Positions 33,342 to 41,323 are shown, counted from the stretch's first letter. The stretch: DNA of 55,618 nucleotides from Stagnihabitans sp043721775 (GCA_043721775.1 JAYSQA010000114.1:1-55618), one strand, 5' to 3'. Notes: a model not told the origin generated them from the letters alone. Numbers and translations: made by a program.

Positions 33342-34453
33342 TGTCCGAAACGATCACGGTCGGCGTGGTGGGCCTTGGCACCATGGGCCTTGGCATCGCC
33401 CAAGTTTTTGCTGCGGCAGGTTACCGGGTTGTGGCCACCGACGCGCATGAGCCCGCCCGAGGCAATGCCCATGCCCGCCTGCGCGCTGCCCTGGAACCTC
33501 GGGTTGCGAAAGGCGCCCTGACGGCTGCGGCGATGAAGGCGACGTTGGCCAACTTGACCGTGGTGGATGCGCCAAAATCGCTGGCGCCGGCGCAATTGAT
33601 CATCGAGGCGATTCTTGAAACCCTGCCTGCCAAGCAAAGCCTTTTCGCGGCGCTGGAAGCTGTTGTCGCGCCTGATGTCGTGCTGGCAACCAACACCTCC
33701 TCCCTGTCGGTCGAAGCCATCGCCGCCAGCCTGAAGCACCCCGAACGACTGCTTGGTCTGCATTTCTTCAACCCGGCCCCGGTGATGAAACTGGTCGAGG
33801 TGGTGGCCCATTCCGCCACGTCGCAAGCTGCCCTGATCCTTGCCCGCCAAGTGACCGAAGCCGCAGGAAAGACCGTCATCGCCGGCCCGGACCGCCCCGG
33901 TTTCATCGTCAACCGCTGTGCAAGGCCCTTCTACGGCGAGGCGCTGGCCTTGCTGGAGGAAGGCCGCACCGCCTCTGACATCGACGCCGCGATGCTGGTG
34001 GCGGGCTTCCGGATCGGCCCGTTCGGCCTGATCGACCTGATCGGTGCCGACATCAACCTTGCCGCCACCGAGGGCTTGTACGCCGCGATGCATCACCCGC
34101 GTTATCACGTCTTTGACACGCTCAGGGCGCAGGTTGCCGCAGGACGTCTGGGGCGCAAGTCCGGCCAGGGCTTCCTGTTCCCCGCCCCCCCCGGCGCCGC
34201 CCCCAAAGACGCCCAAGCCATCGCCCTGCGCATCGAAACCGCCCTCGCCAACGAGGCCGCATGGCTGCTGTCCGAAGGCGGTGTCTCGGCCGAAGGCATC
34301 GACCAGGCCCTGAGGCTTGGCCTGAATTTCCCGCGCGGGCCGTTCGAGGCAGCAGTGCTGCACGGCCCCGACCGTATCCGCGACACCTTGGAACGGCTGG
34401 AGGCTGCCGCGCCGCCCCATCTGAAAACCCGCTACCTGCCGCCCTTAGCGTAG
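33341..34453 (+). CDS. 3-hydroxyacyl-CoA dehydrogenase
   Basis: 370 residues. The N-terminal Rossmann domain has VGVVGLGTMGLGIAQVF, followed by the family pattern LGLHFFNPAPVMKLVEVV with the catalytic His, and RPGFIVNRCARPFYGEAL; a second helical C-terminal repeat (ANEAAWLLSEGGVSAEGIDQ) extends it beyond the 280-residue form. It oxidises a 3-hydroxyacyl-CoA with NAD+, continuing the beta-oxidation-like part of anthranilate breakdown. It overlaps the crotonase stop by one base and the convergent dinB gene by 9 bases. Confidence 0.93.
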   Translation: MSETITVGVVGLGTMGLGIAQVFAAAGYRVVATDAHEPARGNAHARLRAALEPRVAKGALTAAAMKATLANLTVVDAPKSLAPAQLIIEAILETLPAKQSLFAALEAVVAPDVVLATNTSSLSVEAIAASLKHPERLLGLHFFNPAPVMKLVEVVAHSATSQAALILARQVTEAAGKTVIAGPDRPGFIVNRCARPFYGEALALLEEGRTASDIDAAMLVAGFRIGPFGLIDLIGADINLAATEGLYAAMHHPRYHVFDTLRAQVAAGRLGRKSGQGFLFPAPPGAAPKDAQAIALRIETALANEAAWLLSEGGVSAEGIDQALRLGLNFPRGPFEAAVLHGPDRIRDTLERLEAAAPPHLKTRYLPPLA

Positions 34454-35698
34454 CGCGCGGCCCTTGATGATCGCCTCGTGCCCAAAGCGGGCGCGGATGG
34501 CATCGGCAGCGCGTTCGGCCTTGGCACGCGTTGCGGCGTCCGGGTCAAGCAGGTCCGGCGAAAGGTCCGCCTGATCCTCGGCGGCGAGGTCAGAAATGCC
34601 GACGCCGATCAGGCGAAAGGGGCCCTTGGTGCCCGCGTGGTCGTAAAGGTCGCGGGCGGCGCGGTAGATCCGGTCAGTCAACTGGGTTGGGTCTGACAGG
34701 GAGTGGCGGCGGGTGACGGTCTGGAAATCGCCGCGCTTCAGTTTCAGGGTGACGGTGCGGCCCGACAGCTGCTTGGCTTTCGCCCGGTCGGCCACCTGTT
34801 CGGACAGGCGCCAAAGGTGGCCATCCAGCAGGTCAGGGTCGGAGGTGTCCTGAAAGAAGGTGGTCTCCTTGGAAATGGATTTCAGGCGCCCTTGGGGGGT
34901 GACGCGGCGGTGGTCCTCTCCCCTAGCGAGGTGATAGAGGCGGTCGCCCATCTGGCCGAAGCGGGCTTGCAGGTCTGACCGGTCCCATCTCAGGAGGTCG
35001 GCGATGGTGCGGATGCCTGCGGCTTCCAACTGGGCTTGGGTGGCTTGGCCTACGCCCCAGATGATGCGGGTGGGTTTGTTGGCCAGGAAAGCTTCCGTTT
35101 CGGCGCGGCCGACGATGGAGAAGCCGCGGGGTTTGTCGAGGTCGGAGGCGATCTTGGCGAGGAACTTGTTGTGGCTGAGGCCGATGGAGCCGGTGACGCC
35201 GATCTGGGTTTCCATGTCCTTCGTGAGGCGGGCCAGCATGACGGCGGGGGGGTGGCCGTGCAGGCGGGTGGTGCCGGTGAGGTCGAGGAAAGCCTCATCC
35301 AGTGAGAGGGGTTCGATGGCGGGGGTGAGGGCTTCCATCAGGGCGCGGATCTGGCGGGAGGTTTCCACGTAGACTTGCATCCGTGGCTTCACGACCACGG
35401 CGTCGGGGCAGAGTTTCAGGGCCTGGAACATAGGCATGGCGGATCTGACGCCGTGGATGCGGGCGAGGTAGCAGCAGGTGGAGACGACCCCGCGGGTGCC
35501 GCCGCCGACGATGAGGGGGTGGTCGCGGAGGGTCGGGTTGTCGCGTTTTTCCACGCTGGCATAAAAGGCGTCGCAGTCCATGTGGGCGATGGAGAGGGTT
35601 TCCAGTTCGGGGTGGGCAATCAGGCGGGGGCTGCGGCAGGCGGGGCAGCGCGGGCCGACAGGGAAGAGGGTGAGGCAGTCTCGGCATAGGGAGGGCAT
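34445..35698 (-). CDS. dinB: DNA polymerase IV with N-terminal zinc ribbon
   Basis: 417 residues. Y-family motifs MDCDAFYASVEKRDNP, GGTRGVVSTCCYLARIHGVRSAM and SLDEAFLDLTGT supply the metal-binding Asp and Glu residues, and the little-finger domain (SKETTFFQDTSDPDLL onwards) is complete. Before the polymerase comes CRDC-x11-CPAC (residues 5-23), a probable zinc ribbon found in the alphaproteobacterial DinB group. It carries out error-prone translesion synthesis. The 3' end overlaps the convergent dehydrogenase gene by 9 bases. No SOS box was recognised upstream. Confidence 0.93.
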   Translation of the reverse strand: MPSLCRDCLTLFPVGPRCPACRSPRLIAHPELETLSIAHMDCDAFYASVEKRDNPTLRDHPLIVGGGTRGVVSTCCYLARIHGVRSAMPMFQALKLCPDAVVVKPRMQVYVETSRQIRALMEALTPAIEPLSLDEAFLDLTGTTRLHGHPPAVMLARLTKDMETQIGVTGSIGLSHNKFLAKIASDLDKPRGFSIVGRAETEAFLANKPTRIIWGVGQATQAQLEAAGIRTIADLLRWDRSDLQARFGQMGDRLYHLARGEDHRRVTPQGRLKSISKETTFFQDTSDPDLLDGHLWRLSEQVADRAKAKQLSGRTVTLKLKRGDFQTVTRRHSLSDPTQLTDRIYRAARDLYDHAGTKGPFRLIGVGISDLAAEDQADLSPDLLDPDAATRAKAERAADAIRARFGHEAIIKGRALR

Positions 35699-35765
35699 GA
35701 TGGGGGGAGGGTAGCATGGGGCGGCGGGTGAGGGGAGGGGTCAGCGGAGTCTAGGGACTCCCAGC

Positions 35766-35796
35766 CGTGCAATCGGGACGATTGCACGCGTGCAAT
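35766..35796. promoter_or_regulatory. Triple CGTGCAAT motif in an AT-rich intergenic region
   Basis: CGTGCAATCG (35766-35775) and CGATTGCACG (35779-35788) form a 10-bp inverted repeat with a 3-base spacer, and CGTGCAAT recurs at 35789-35796. It sits in the 237-bp gap 35699-35935 between dinB (minus) and the small plus-strand gene, whose centre is unusually AT-rich (around 35800-35860). The array looks like a regulator binding site. No further feature was seen in the gap. Confidence 0.45.
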
Positions 35797-35935
35797 GTGT
35801 GGTAATATATTGATTTTGTTTAATTATTTTGTGTGGTGTTAAGGGTTTGTTAGGATTTGGGGGTGTGAAATGGGGGGTGTTTAAGAGCGTAGACTTGAGG
35901 TGTATGGTTCTTCCGGTAGGCGCGAGGGTGGGGCA

Positions 35936-36091
35936 ATGACTGAAGATGATAAAAAGCGGGCCTCTCTGGAAGATATTCGCCGGATGAAGATGGAGGGGGA
36001 ACTGCATCACGACCCTGCCGCGCCCGAGGGCGAGGGCGAGGGCGAGGATTTGGAGCCGGAGTTGTGGGCCAAGGCGCAGGTCAAAGGGTAG
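35936..36091 (+). CDS. Small acidic protein, possible truncated BrnA/DUF4415-type antitoxin
   Basis: 51 residues, very acidic, with no hydrophobic segment. The text SLEDIRRMKMEGELHHDPAAPEGE...ELWAKAQV resembles the N-terminal segment of BrnA/DUF4415 proteins, which normally continues into a ribbon-helix-helix DNA-binding half; here it stops just after that segment. It may be an antitoxin remnant or a family of short proteins in its own right. There is no toxin gene next to it. Start ATG 35936 follows GAGGGTGGGG; an in-frame ATG at 35900 would add 12 residues. The 17-base gap to the convergent restriction gene suggests the latter's insertion may have cut it. Confidence 0.5.
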   Translation: MTEDDKKRASLEDIRRMKMEGELHHDPAAPEGEGEGEDLEPELWAKAQVKG

Positions 36092-36108
36092 AAGCCGACG
36101 AGGTAAGG

Positions 36109-36948
36109 TTAGACCACCAAGTCAAACGGCAGGTCGGCAATGTCGCGCAATCGTTGGCCCTCGATCATTGTTTCAACCAGATCAAGGCTTTCGCGTTCTT
36201 GTTCCTTCAGAACTTCGACCAGTTCCGGAAGGGCGAAATGGTAGACGCAATCAATATCGCCCGTGCCGAGAGCAATCGCAGCAATCCTTGAGGGCAGGGG
36301 TTCACAGGTGACCGCCGCAATGTGAGGCAAGCGCCCTTTGCGGTTTCGGATCAGGTTCAGGGCTTCCGAACGGGTATTTTGCACACGGTCACTTCGGATC
36401 GTCAGCTTGCAGCTAATTGAAGCGTGCAGGGTTGATCGCGCGCCATTCTTTGTCCGCAGCGCCGTCCGCCGTGCAACGTGATCATCAACAAGCAACTGGT
36501 TCAGATTGATGTTCTCGTCGTCTTCGGCTGCTCTGGCAACAATCACATCAGGGGTGATCAGGTAGTCGCTGCCGAGCAAAGTCTTGAGTTCCCGGTTAGA
36601 GTCAGAGAGCCTGCGTAGCTCATCAAGGTGCGCGTATTGGTCAAACTGGGAAATCTGGCGCCCCCGTTCAACGGAGTACCTGCCGGGACGAATGTGCTGA
36701 AGTTGCGCAAGCGACTCTGTGAGGAAGACTTGGCAGGAACTTTCGAACATTGACCCTGCCGTTTGTCCCGCTGGCTTTTTCGCCAAAACCTGAGTCGAAC
36801 CGATCTTGTTTACCAAGGCGATGGAAATTGCACGGCTTGGGCCGTTTGCAACGTCAGCAATGCTTGGAACGCCATCGGTAAACGATATTGGCCCAGACAA
36901 ACAACTTGCGTGGAATCGGCGGCGTGCGGCCTCCATCCAAGTAATCAT
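36109..36948 (-). CDS. Type II restriction endonuclease, NgoMIV family
   Basis: 279 residues. It closely follows the NgoMIV pattern: GSDYLITPDVIVAR, then HASISCKLTIRSDRVQNTRS, RNRKGRLPHI and ALGTGDIDCVYHFALPEL. Catalytic residues map to Glu69, Asp134, Ser179-Cys180-Lys181 and Glu195, with the same spacing (47 and 14) as Asp140, Lys187 and Glu201 of NgoMIV. It should cut GCCGGC as a tetramer (family knowledge). The start overlaps the methyltransferase stop by one base (TGATG); an ATG at 36936 is an alternative. By eye the GC content is lower than the flanks, a sign of transfer. Confidence 0.92.
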   Translation of the reverse strand: MITWMEAARRRFHASCLSGPISFTDGVPSIADVANGPSRAISIALVNKIGSTQVLAKKPAGQTAGSMFESSCQVFLTESLAQLQHIRPGRYSVERGRQISQFDQYAHLDELRRLSDSNRELKTLLGSDYLITPDVIVARAAEDDENINLNQLLVDDHVARRTALRTKNGARSTLHASISCKLTIRSDRVQNTRSEALNLIRNRKGRLPHIAAVTCEPLPSRIAAIALGTGDIDCVYHFALPELVEVLKEQERESLDLVETMIEGQRLRDIADLPFDLVV

Positions 36949-37919
36949 CAGGCCACCGCGTAGAGTTGGCGAACCGTTATGGCCGCTCGCAGGCTGCTGG
37001 CGAAGGCTTGTGCCACGGGTGGTGGAAACGCGTTGCCAACCTGCCGATACGCCGCTGTTTTCTTTCCCGCAAAATGCCAATCGTCGGGGAATCCTTGAAT
37101 TCTGGCAACCATGCGGACCGTCAGCCTTGGCACGCCTTCAAAGCCGGGATCAGGCGCATGCTCGGCTATCGTTCCACCGTTGACGCCAAGAGTGGCCCAT
37201 GCCTGTCTCGCCCTAGTTGGGCCGAGGTCGGGGCCACCGTGTTTCTTTGACCCACCAACGATTGTCGGGGCTATTTCGCCGGCTTGATCTCGCCAGGCGC
37301 CTGCACCCTCCCAGCCACGCGCGGCCATCAAGTCATAGAGGGTTTCGCCAACGGTGCGCGCTTTGACAGCCCGAAAATCTGGTGGCGAGAATCGGTCTGC
37401 GTAGCGGTCTTGGACAGCGACAATGACAACGCGGGGGCGAAGTTGGGGAACCCCAAAGTCTGAGGCGTTGATCAGGTAGGGTTTGGCGTTGCTGTAACCC
37501 AGCTTTCGCAACTGTTCTTTGAGGCTTTGGCGGTAATCCACGAAGACAGCATCAAGGAAGCCGCGCACGTTTTCGAGCATCACGGCTTTCGGGCGCACCT
37601 GATCAATCACGCGGATCGCCTCGGGGAATAGGTCGCGTTCGTCGGCGGAGCCAAGTTGCTTGCCTGCCTTGGAGAAAGGTGGGCAAGGGACACCTCCAGC
37701 AACCAGATCAACGCCCTTGAAGGGGGTCGCGTCAAACTTGGTAAGGTCGGATTGATCTCCTTGAATCACGTTCCAACGCGGGCGGTTGAGGCTGAGAGTC
37801 TGGCGTGACCAGTCGTCGATTTCGACCAAGGCTTCATGGCCGAAACCTGCACGCTCGATTCCCAAGGCTTGCCCGCCGCCACCGGCACAGAGTTCGATAG
37901 AGGTCAGTCCGCTCTGCAT
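36948..37919 (-). CDS. DNA (cytosine-5) methyltransferase, partner of the NgoMIV-type enzyme
   Basis: 323 residues. C5-methyltransferase motifs: SIELCAGGGGQALGIERAGF (motif I, AdoMet site), GGVPCPPFSKAGKQ with catalytic Cys79 (motif IV), ENVRGF (116-121, motif VI), QLRPRVVIVAV (motif VIII) and YRQVGNAFPPPVAQAF (motif X). It protects host GCCGGC sites against the endonuclease encoded next to it. Start ATG 37919 has AGGAG 8 bases before it; the in-frame start at 37937 is rejected. Being first in the pair allows methylation to precede cutting. Confidence 0.93.
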   Translation of the reverse strand: MQSGLTSIELCAGGGGQALGIERAGFGHEALVEIDDWSRQTLSLNRPRWNVIQGDQSDLTKFDATPFKGVDLVAGGVPCPPFSKAGKQLGSADERDLFPEAIRVIDQVRPKAVMLENVRGFLDAVFVDYRQSLKEQLRKLGYSNAKPYLINASDFGVPQLRPRVVIVAVQDRYADRFSPPDFRAVKARTVGETLYDLMAARGWEGAGAWRDQAGEIAPTIVGGSKKHGGPDLGPTRARQAWATLGVNGGTIAEHAPDPGFEGVPRLTVRMVARIQGFPDDWHFAGKKTAAYRQVGNAFPPPVAQAFASSLRAAITVRQLYAVA

Positions 37920-37945
37920 GTGGCACTCCTGAGGCAATGGCTATC

Positions 37946-37972
37946 AAGATACAGTATCTTTGCCAAAGATAC
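37946..37972. promoter_or_regulatory. Overlapping AAGATAC palindromes upstream of the restriction-modification genes
   Basis: AAGATAC (37946-37952), GTATCTT (37954-37960) and AAGATAC (37966-37972) make two overlapping inverted repeats, one with a 1-base and one with a 5-base centre, 27-53 bp upstream of the methyltransferase ATG. They lie in the 83-bp gap after the ParB-like gene and probably overlap the promoter. They may serve timing or copy control of the restriction system. No controller (C-protein) gene is present. Confidence 0.55.
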
Positions 37973-38002
37973 AGGGCCTTGGTTAGCGGACGGTAAACGC
38001 GC

Positions 38003-38848
38003 TCACACCGGCGAATACATCCTCTCGATCTGGTCCAGAACGCTGTCCATCATCATGCCGCGGGCCTCCTCGCCGGTGAAGGTGAGGCGGTAGCCGTTGG
38101 GGAGGCGCTCGCGGCGGATGATCAGGTTGGCGCGGGGGTAGACGAGGCGGCGGGGGCGGCCGGGGGCTTGGGGGGTTTGCGGCTCGGTCAGGGATTGTTC
38201 GGCTTCGAGGAGGATGTTTTGCATCAGGTCCCATTGGACGGCGGCGGATTTCTCGTGGTGTTGGGTGAGGGCGGTGGTGATCAGGGGGGCGAAGCCTGCG
38301 CGGAGTGCCCCGGAGATGCGCAGGAGTTGGCGGAGGGAATAGGAGGGGCCGTCGTTGAGGTGGTCGCCAAGCGCCTCGACCACGGCGACGACGGCGCGCA
38401 GGCGGGAGCGGTTGGTGGGGGTGGCGTGCGGGTAGAGGGTTTGCAGGGCGGCGTCGGGGGTGGCGAAGTAGTCTAGGCGGACGGATTCGAGGATGAGGGT
38501 TGCCTTCTCCCACGGCGTCACGTCGGTGCGGACCTCATTCTCGGTGACCATGGCGGCCATGGCGTCGGGGATTGAGGCGGGGGTGCGGATGAAGGCTGCG
38601 ATGGTGGTGTAGTCGCCGTTGGCGCGGATTTTCGCGAGGGAGCGGTAGACGCTCAGGCGGCGGAAGCCGGAGATGAGGCCCCAGGCGTGGTCGCAATTGG
38701 CGAGGGGAAAGACCTCTATCGGTTGGCGGAGGCCGTCGAACAGGATGGAGCGGTTGAGGGTGGCCATGGCCTCGTCGTCGACATGGAAGCGGTCGCGGGG
38801 GAGGGCTTCGGCGTCGATGGTATCGGTCGGCAGGTCGGTGATTTGCAT
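38003..38848 (-). CDS. ParB N-terminal domain-containing protein
   Basis: 281 residues. The ParB/Srx-like domain is at the N-terminus: LPTDTIDAEALPRDRFHVDD, then SILFDGLRQPIEVFPL and the nucleotide-binding box LISGFRRLSVYRSL (equivalent to GERR), followed by a helical DNA-binding middle (TENEVRTDVTPWEKATLILE). The C-terminal part (RLVYPRANLIIRRERLPNGY) is not a known dimer domain I can name. No ParA partner lies nearby, so it is not a plasmid partition pair here. An excellent AAAGGAG site precedes ATG 38848. The open frame extends antisense through the stomatin gene, but this start is the clear one. Confidence 0.8.
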   Translation of the reverse strand: MQITDLPTDTIDAEALPRDRFHVDDEAMATLNRSILFDGLRQPIEVFPLANCDHAWGLISGFRRLSVYRSLAKIRANGDYTTIAAFIRTPASIPDAMAAMVTENEVRTDVTPWEKATLILESVRLDYFATPDAALQTLYPHATPTNRSRLRAVVAVVEALGDHLNDGPSYSLRQLLRISGALRAGFAPLITTALTQHHEKSAAVQWDLMQNILLEAEQSLTEPQTPQAPGRPRRLVYPRANLIIRRERLPNGYRLTFTGEEARGMMMDSVLDQIERMYSPV

Positions 38849-38962
38849 GGGAGGCTCCTTTCGGGGGAGCATACGATGGGTTTGGGGGGTGTTGCCGAAA
38901 CGCGGGAGTTGCGTGCGGGGCGTTAAGGGGGCAGCATGGGGGGAGATTTCAGGGAGGTTTTC

Positions 38963-39835
38963 ATGAACGGTCTGACGGGCGGAAGTATTGTGTTCCTGGC
39001 GCTGGCGGCTTTGATCGTCGTGGCGGTGTTCAAGGCGATCAGGATCGTGCCGCAAAGCATGAAGTATGTGGTGGAGCGGTTTGGCCGTTTGCATGCCGTG
39101 CTGGGGCCGGGGATCAACTTCACGGTGCCTTTCCTTGACCGGGTGGCGCATAAGGTTTCCGTGCTGGAGCGGCAGCTGCCGTTGGCGCATCAGGATGCGA
39201 TCACGACGGACAACGTGCTGTTGAAGGTTGAGACGAGCGTGTTCTACCGGATCACCGAGCCGGAGAAGACGGTCTACCGGATCAAGGATGTCGATGCGGC
39301 GATTGCGACGACGGTGGCGGGGATTGTCCGCAGTGAGATTGGCAAGATGGAGCTGGACCATGTGCAATCGAACCGCAATGAGCTGACGGCCAGCATCCGC
39401 AACCATGTGCGGGCGATGGTGGATGACTGGGGGATCGAGGTCACGCGGACCGAGATCCTGGATGTGGCGCTGGACGATGCCACCCGCCATGCCATGATGC
39501 AGCAGTTGAACGCCGAACGCGCGCGGCGGGCGCAGGTGATGGAGGCCGAGGGCAGCAAGCGGGCGGTTGAACTGAACGCCGATGCGGAGTTGTATGCGGC
39601 CGAGCAGGGCGCCAAGGCGCGCAGGATCTTGGCGGACGCGGAAGCCTATGCGACACAGGTGATTGCGGTTGCCATCAAGGAAAACGGCATTGAGGCGGCG
39701 CAGTATCAGGTGGCGCTGAAGCAGGTTGAGGCGCTGACAGCGGTGGGCAAGGGCGAGGGCAAGCAGTTGGTGATTGTTCCGGCCTCGGCTTTGGATGCGT
39801 TTGCCAACGCTTTTGGGATGTTGAAGGGACGGTAG
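38963..39835 (+). CDS. SPFH/Band 7 (stomatin-like) membrane protein
   Basis: 290 residues. One N-terminal transmembrane helix (about 7-28, SIVFLALAALIVVAVFKAI), then the SPFH domain (MKYVVERFGRLHAVLGPGIN, SVLERQLPLAHQDAITTDNV, VETSVFYRI) and a long helical, Ala/Glu-rich oligomerisation region (ERARRAQVMEAEGSKRAVEL). It fits the QmcA/stomatin group that forms membrane microdomain scaffolds. It is paired with an NfeD gene one base downstream, the usual partner. AGGGAGG lies before ATG 38963. Confidence 0.93.
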   Translation: MNGLTGGSIVFLALAALIVVAVFKAIRIVPQSMKYVVERFGRLHAVLGPGINFTVPFLDRVAHKVSVLERQLPLAHQDAITTDNVLLKVETSVFYRITEPEKTVYRIKDVDAAIATTVAGIVRSEIGKMELDHVQSNRNELTASIRNHVRAMVDDWGIEVTRTEILDVALDDATRHAMMQQLNAERARRAQVMEAEGSKRAVELNADAELYAAEQGAKARRILADAEAYATQVIAVAIKENGIEAAQYQVALKQVEALTAVGKGEGKQLVIVPASALDAFANAFGMLKGR

Positions 39836-39836
39836 G

Positions 39837-40112
39837 ATGGAAATCTGGACGATCTGGTGGGTCTGGGTGGTGGCTGGCATCGTTTTGGCCGTGCTGGAGA
39901 TTGTGGTGCCTGGCTTTGTCTTTCTGGGCTTTGCGATCGGCGCCGGGCTGACCGGCGTGTTGGTTGGCGTGGGGCTCGCTCCTGGCAATGTGGCGCTGCT
40001 GGCGCTGGTTTTCGCGGTGCTGTCGCTGGTGGCTTGGGTTGTGTTGCGCCGCGCGGTGGGGGTGACGAAAACCCAAGTGAAGCTGTGGAAAAAGGATATC
40101 AACGAGAACTAG
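39837..40112 (+). CDS. NfeD-family membrane protein (short form)
   Basis: 91 residues with three hydrophobic segments (WVWVVAGIVLAVLEIVVPGF, FAIGAGLTGVLVGVGL, VALLALVFAVLSLVAWVVL) and a short basic tail. The EIVVPGFVFLGFAIGAG pattern is typical of NfeD. The C-terminal OB-fold found in longer NfeD proteins is absent, so this is membrane part only. It starts one base after the stomatin stop; SPFH-NfeD pairs act together in membrane organisation. Confidence 0.88.
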   Translation: MEIWTIWWVWVVAGIVLAVLEIVVPGFVFLGFAIGAGLTGVLVGVGLAPGNVALLALVFAVLSLVAWVVLRRAVGVTKTQVKLWKKDINEN

Positions 40113-40166
40113 CTTAACCCTGTGTTCACCTTCGCCGCCTAGGCTTGGCCGGAAAAGGAGAAAAGC

Positions 40167-40796
40167 ATGATCCGGCTTTACGAAAACCCCGGTTGGGGAT
40201 CGGCTATTGTCGAACTGCAACTGGCGTTCTACGGCCTGCCGTGTGCGCTTATGGCAGCGGGGAATGTGCATCAGGACCCCTCGGCGCGGGCAGCGTTGGG
40301 CAAGGTCAACCCACTGATCCAGGTGCCGACCATGGTGCTTGAGAATGGGGAAGTGATGACGGAAAGTGCTGCCATCTCACTTTTGCTGGCCGATATGGCG
40401 AAAAGTGATGCCTTGGTGCCGAAGGCGCGGGCCCGCGACCGGGCGGCGTTCTTTCGCTGGCTGATATTTCTGGTCGCCTCGATCTATCCCAGTTTTGTAT
40501 ATTCCGACGCGCCAGAGCGGTTTGTGAAGGGTAATGGCGGGGAAACCTATCAGTTGAACGTCATCGAACACCGCAAGTCCTTGTGGAAGGTGATGGATGC
40601 CGAAGCGGCGCGGCGTGGTGGGCCGTTCTTTCTGGGTGCCCGGATGACGGCGATTGATTTCTTTCTGGCCTGCATGGTGCATTGGCGACCACGGGAAGAC
40701 TGGTTCAAGGCAGAAACGCCCAGCCTGTGGCGGTCGGCAGAGGCGGTCTGGGCCTTGCCTGCGGTGGCGGAGGCTTACAAGCGCAACTTTGGCTGA
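40167..40796 (+). CDS. Glutathione S-transferase family protein
   Basis: 209 residues with the thioredoxin-fold half (MIRLYENPGWGSAIVELQLA, VNPLIQVPTMVLENGEVMTESAAI: cis-Pro and the TES glutathione turn) and a helical C-terminal domain. The active-site region GWGSAIVE has Ser rather than Tyr or Cys. GGAAAAGGAG precedes ATG 40167. The substrate is unknown. It overlaps the following NUDIX gene by 8 bases, so the two are probably cotranslated. Confidence 0.85.
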   Translation: MIRLYENPGWGSAIVELQLAFYGLPCALMAAGNVHQDPSARAALGKVNPLIQVPTMVLENGEVMTESAAISLLLADMAKSDALVPKARARDRAAFFRWLIFLVASIYPSFVYSDAPERFVKGNGGETYQLNVIEHRKSLWKVMDAEAARRGGPFFLGARMTAIDFFLACMVHWRPREDWFKAETPSLWRSAEAVWALPAVAEAYKRNFG

Positions 40797-41211
40797 CTTT
40801 TTGGGGGCGAAGCTGGCTTTGGTGGCGGGGGGATTGATCCTGACCTGCCTGCGCGATGACTTTGCCCATATTCCGTGGCCGGGCCATTGGGATTTGCCCG
40901 GCGGCGGTCGGGAAGGTGACGAGACGGGCGAGGCTTGTGTCTTGCGCGAATTGCAGGAGGAGTTTGGTCTGAAGCTGGCACCGGACCGGCTGATCTGGCG
41001 GCGGCAGATGCCTGCAATGCTGGATGCGGCCAAGGCAAGTTGGTTCTTTGCGGGGGTTCTGGCGGCGGAGGAGCTTGCGGCGATCAGGTTTGGCGATGAG
41101 GGGCAGCATTGGCAAATGATGCCGGTGGCAGAGTTTCTGGGCCATCCGCAAGGCGTAGCCCCCTTGCAGGCGCGAACGCGGCTGGCATTGGGCGAGTTGG
41201 GCTGGCTATGA
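40789..41211 (+). CDS. NUDIX hydrolase
   Basis: About 140 residues. The complete NUDIX box G-x5-E-x7-R-E-x2-E-E-x-G reads GGREGDETGEACVLRELQEE then FGL, and the preceding WPGHWDLPGGG is typical. It would hydrolyse a nucleoside diphosphate linked to another group, with Mg2+. No ATG is available near the domain start, so a TTG at 40789 overlapping the GST stop is proposed; TTG 40801 is a second candidate. Confidence 0.85.
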   Translation: MADFLGAKLALVAGGLILTCLRDDFAHIPWPGHWDLPGGGREGDETGEACVLRELQEEFGLKLAPDRLIWRRQMPAMLDAAKASWFFAGVLAAEELAAIRFGDEGQHWQMMPVAEFLGHPQGVAPLQARTRLALGELGWL

Positions 41212-41323
41212 CGCGAAGTTGCCGACGCGCGGCGGTGGAAAACAGCCGGGCGTCGCGGGTACCCGGGGGGGCTGCTGTTCGGGCGAGGTTGCGAAATCTT
41301 GTCGGAAAACAGTCGGCGGGGAG

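Noticed and set aside
37946..37972. Classical C-box of a controller protein
   Set aside because: No small helix-turn-helix controller gene is present next to the restriction genes.
38003..38848. Plasmid or chromosome partition locus (parAB)
   Set aside because: No ParA gene and no parS-like repeat were seen; only the ParB N-terminal domain is present.
38849..40102. Open-frame extension of the ParB-like gene across the stomatin and NfeD genes
   Set aside because: The ParB domain and a perfect ribosome site start at 38848; the extension is antisense to two well-conserved genes.
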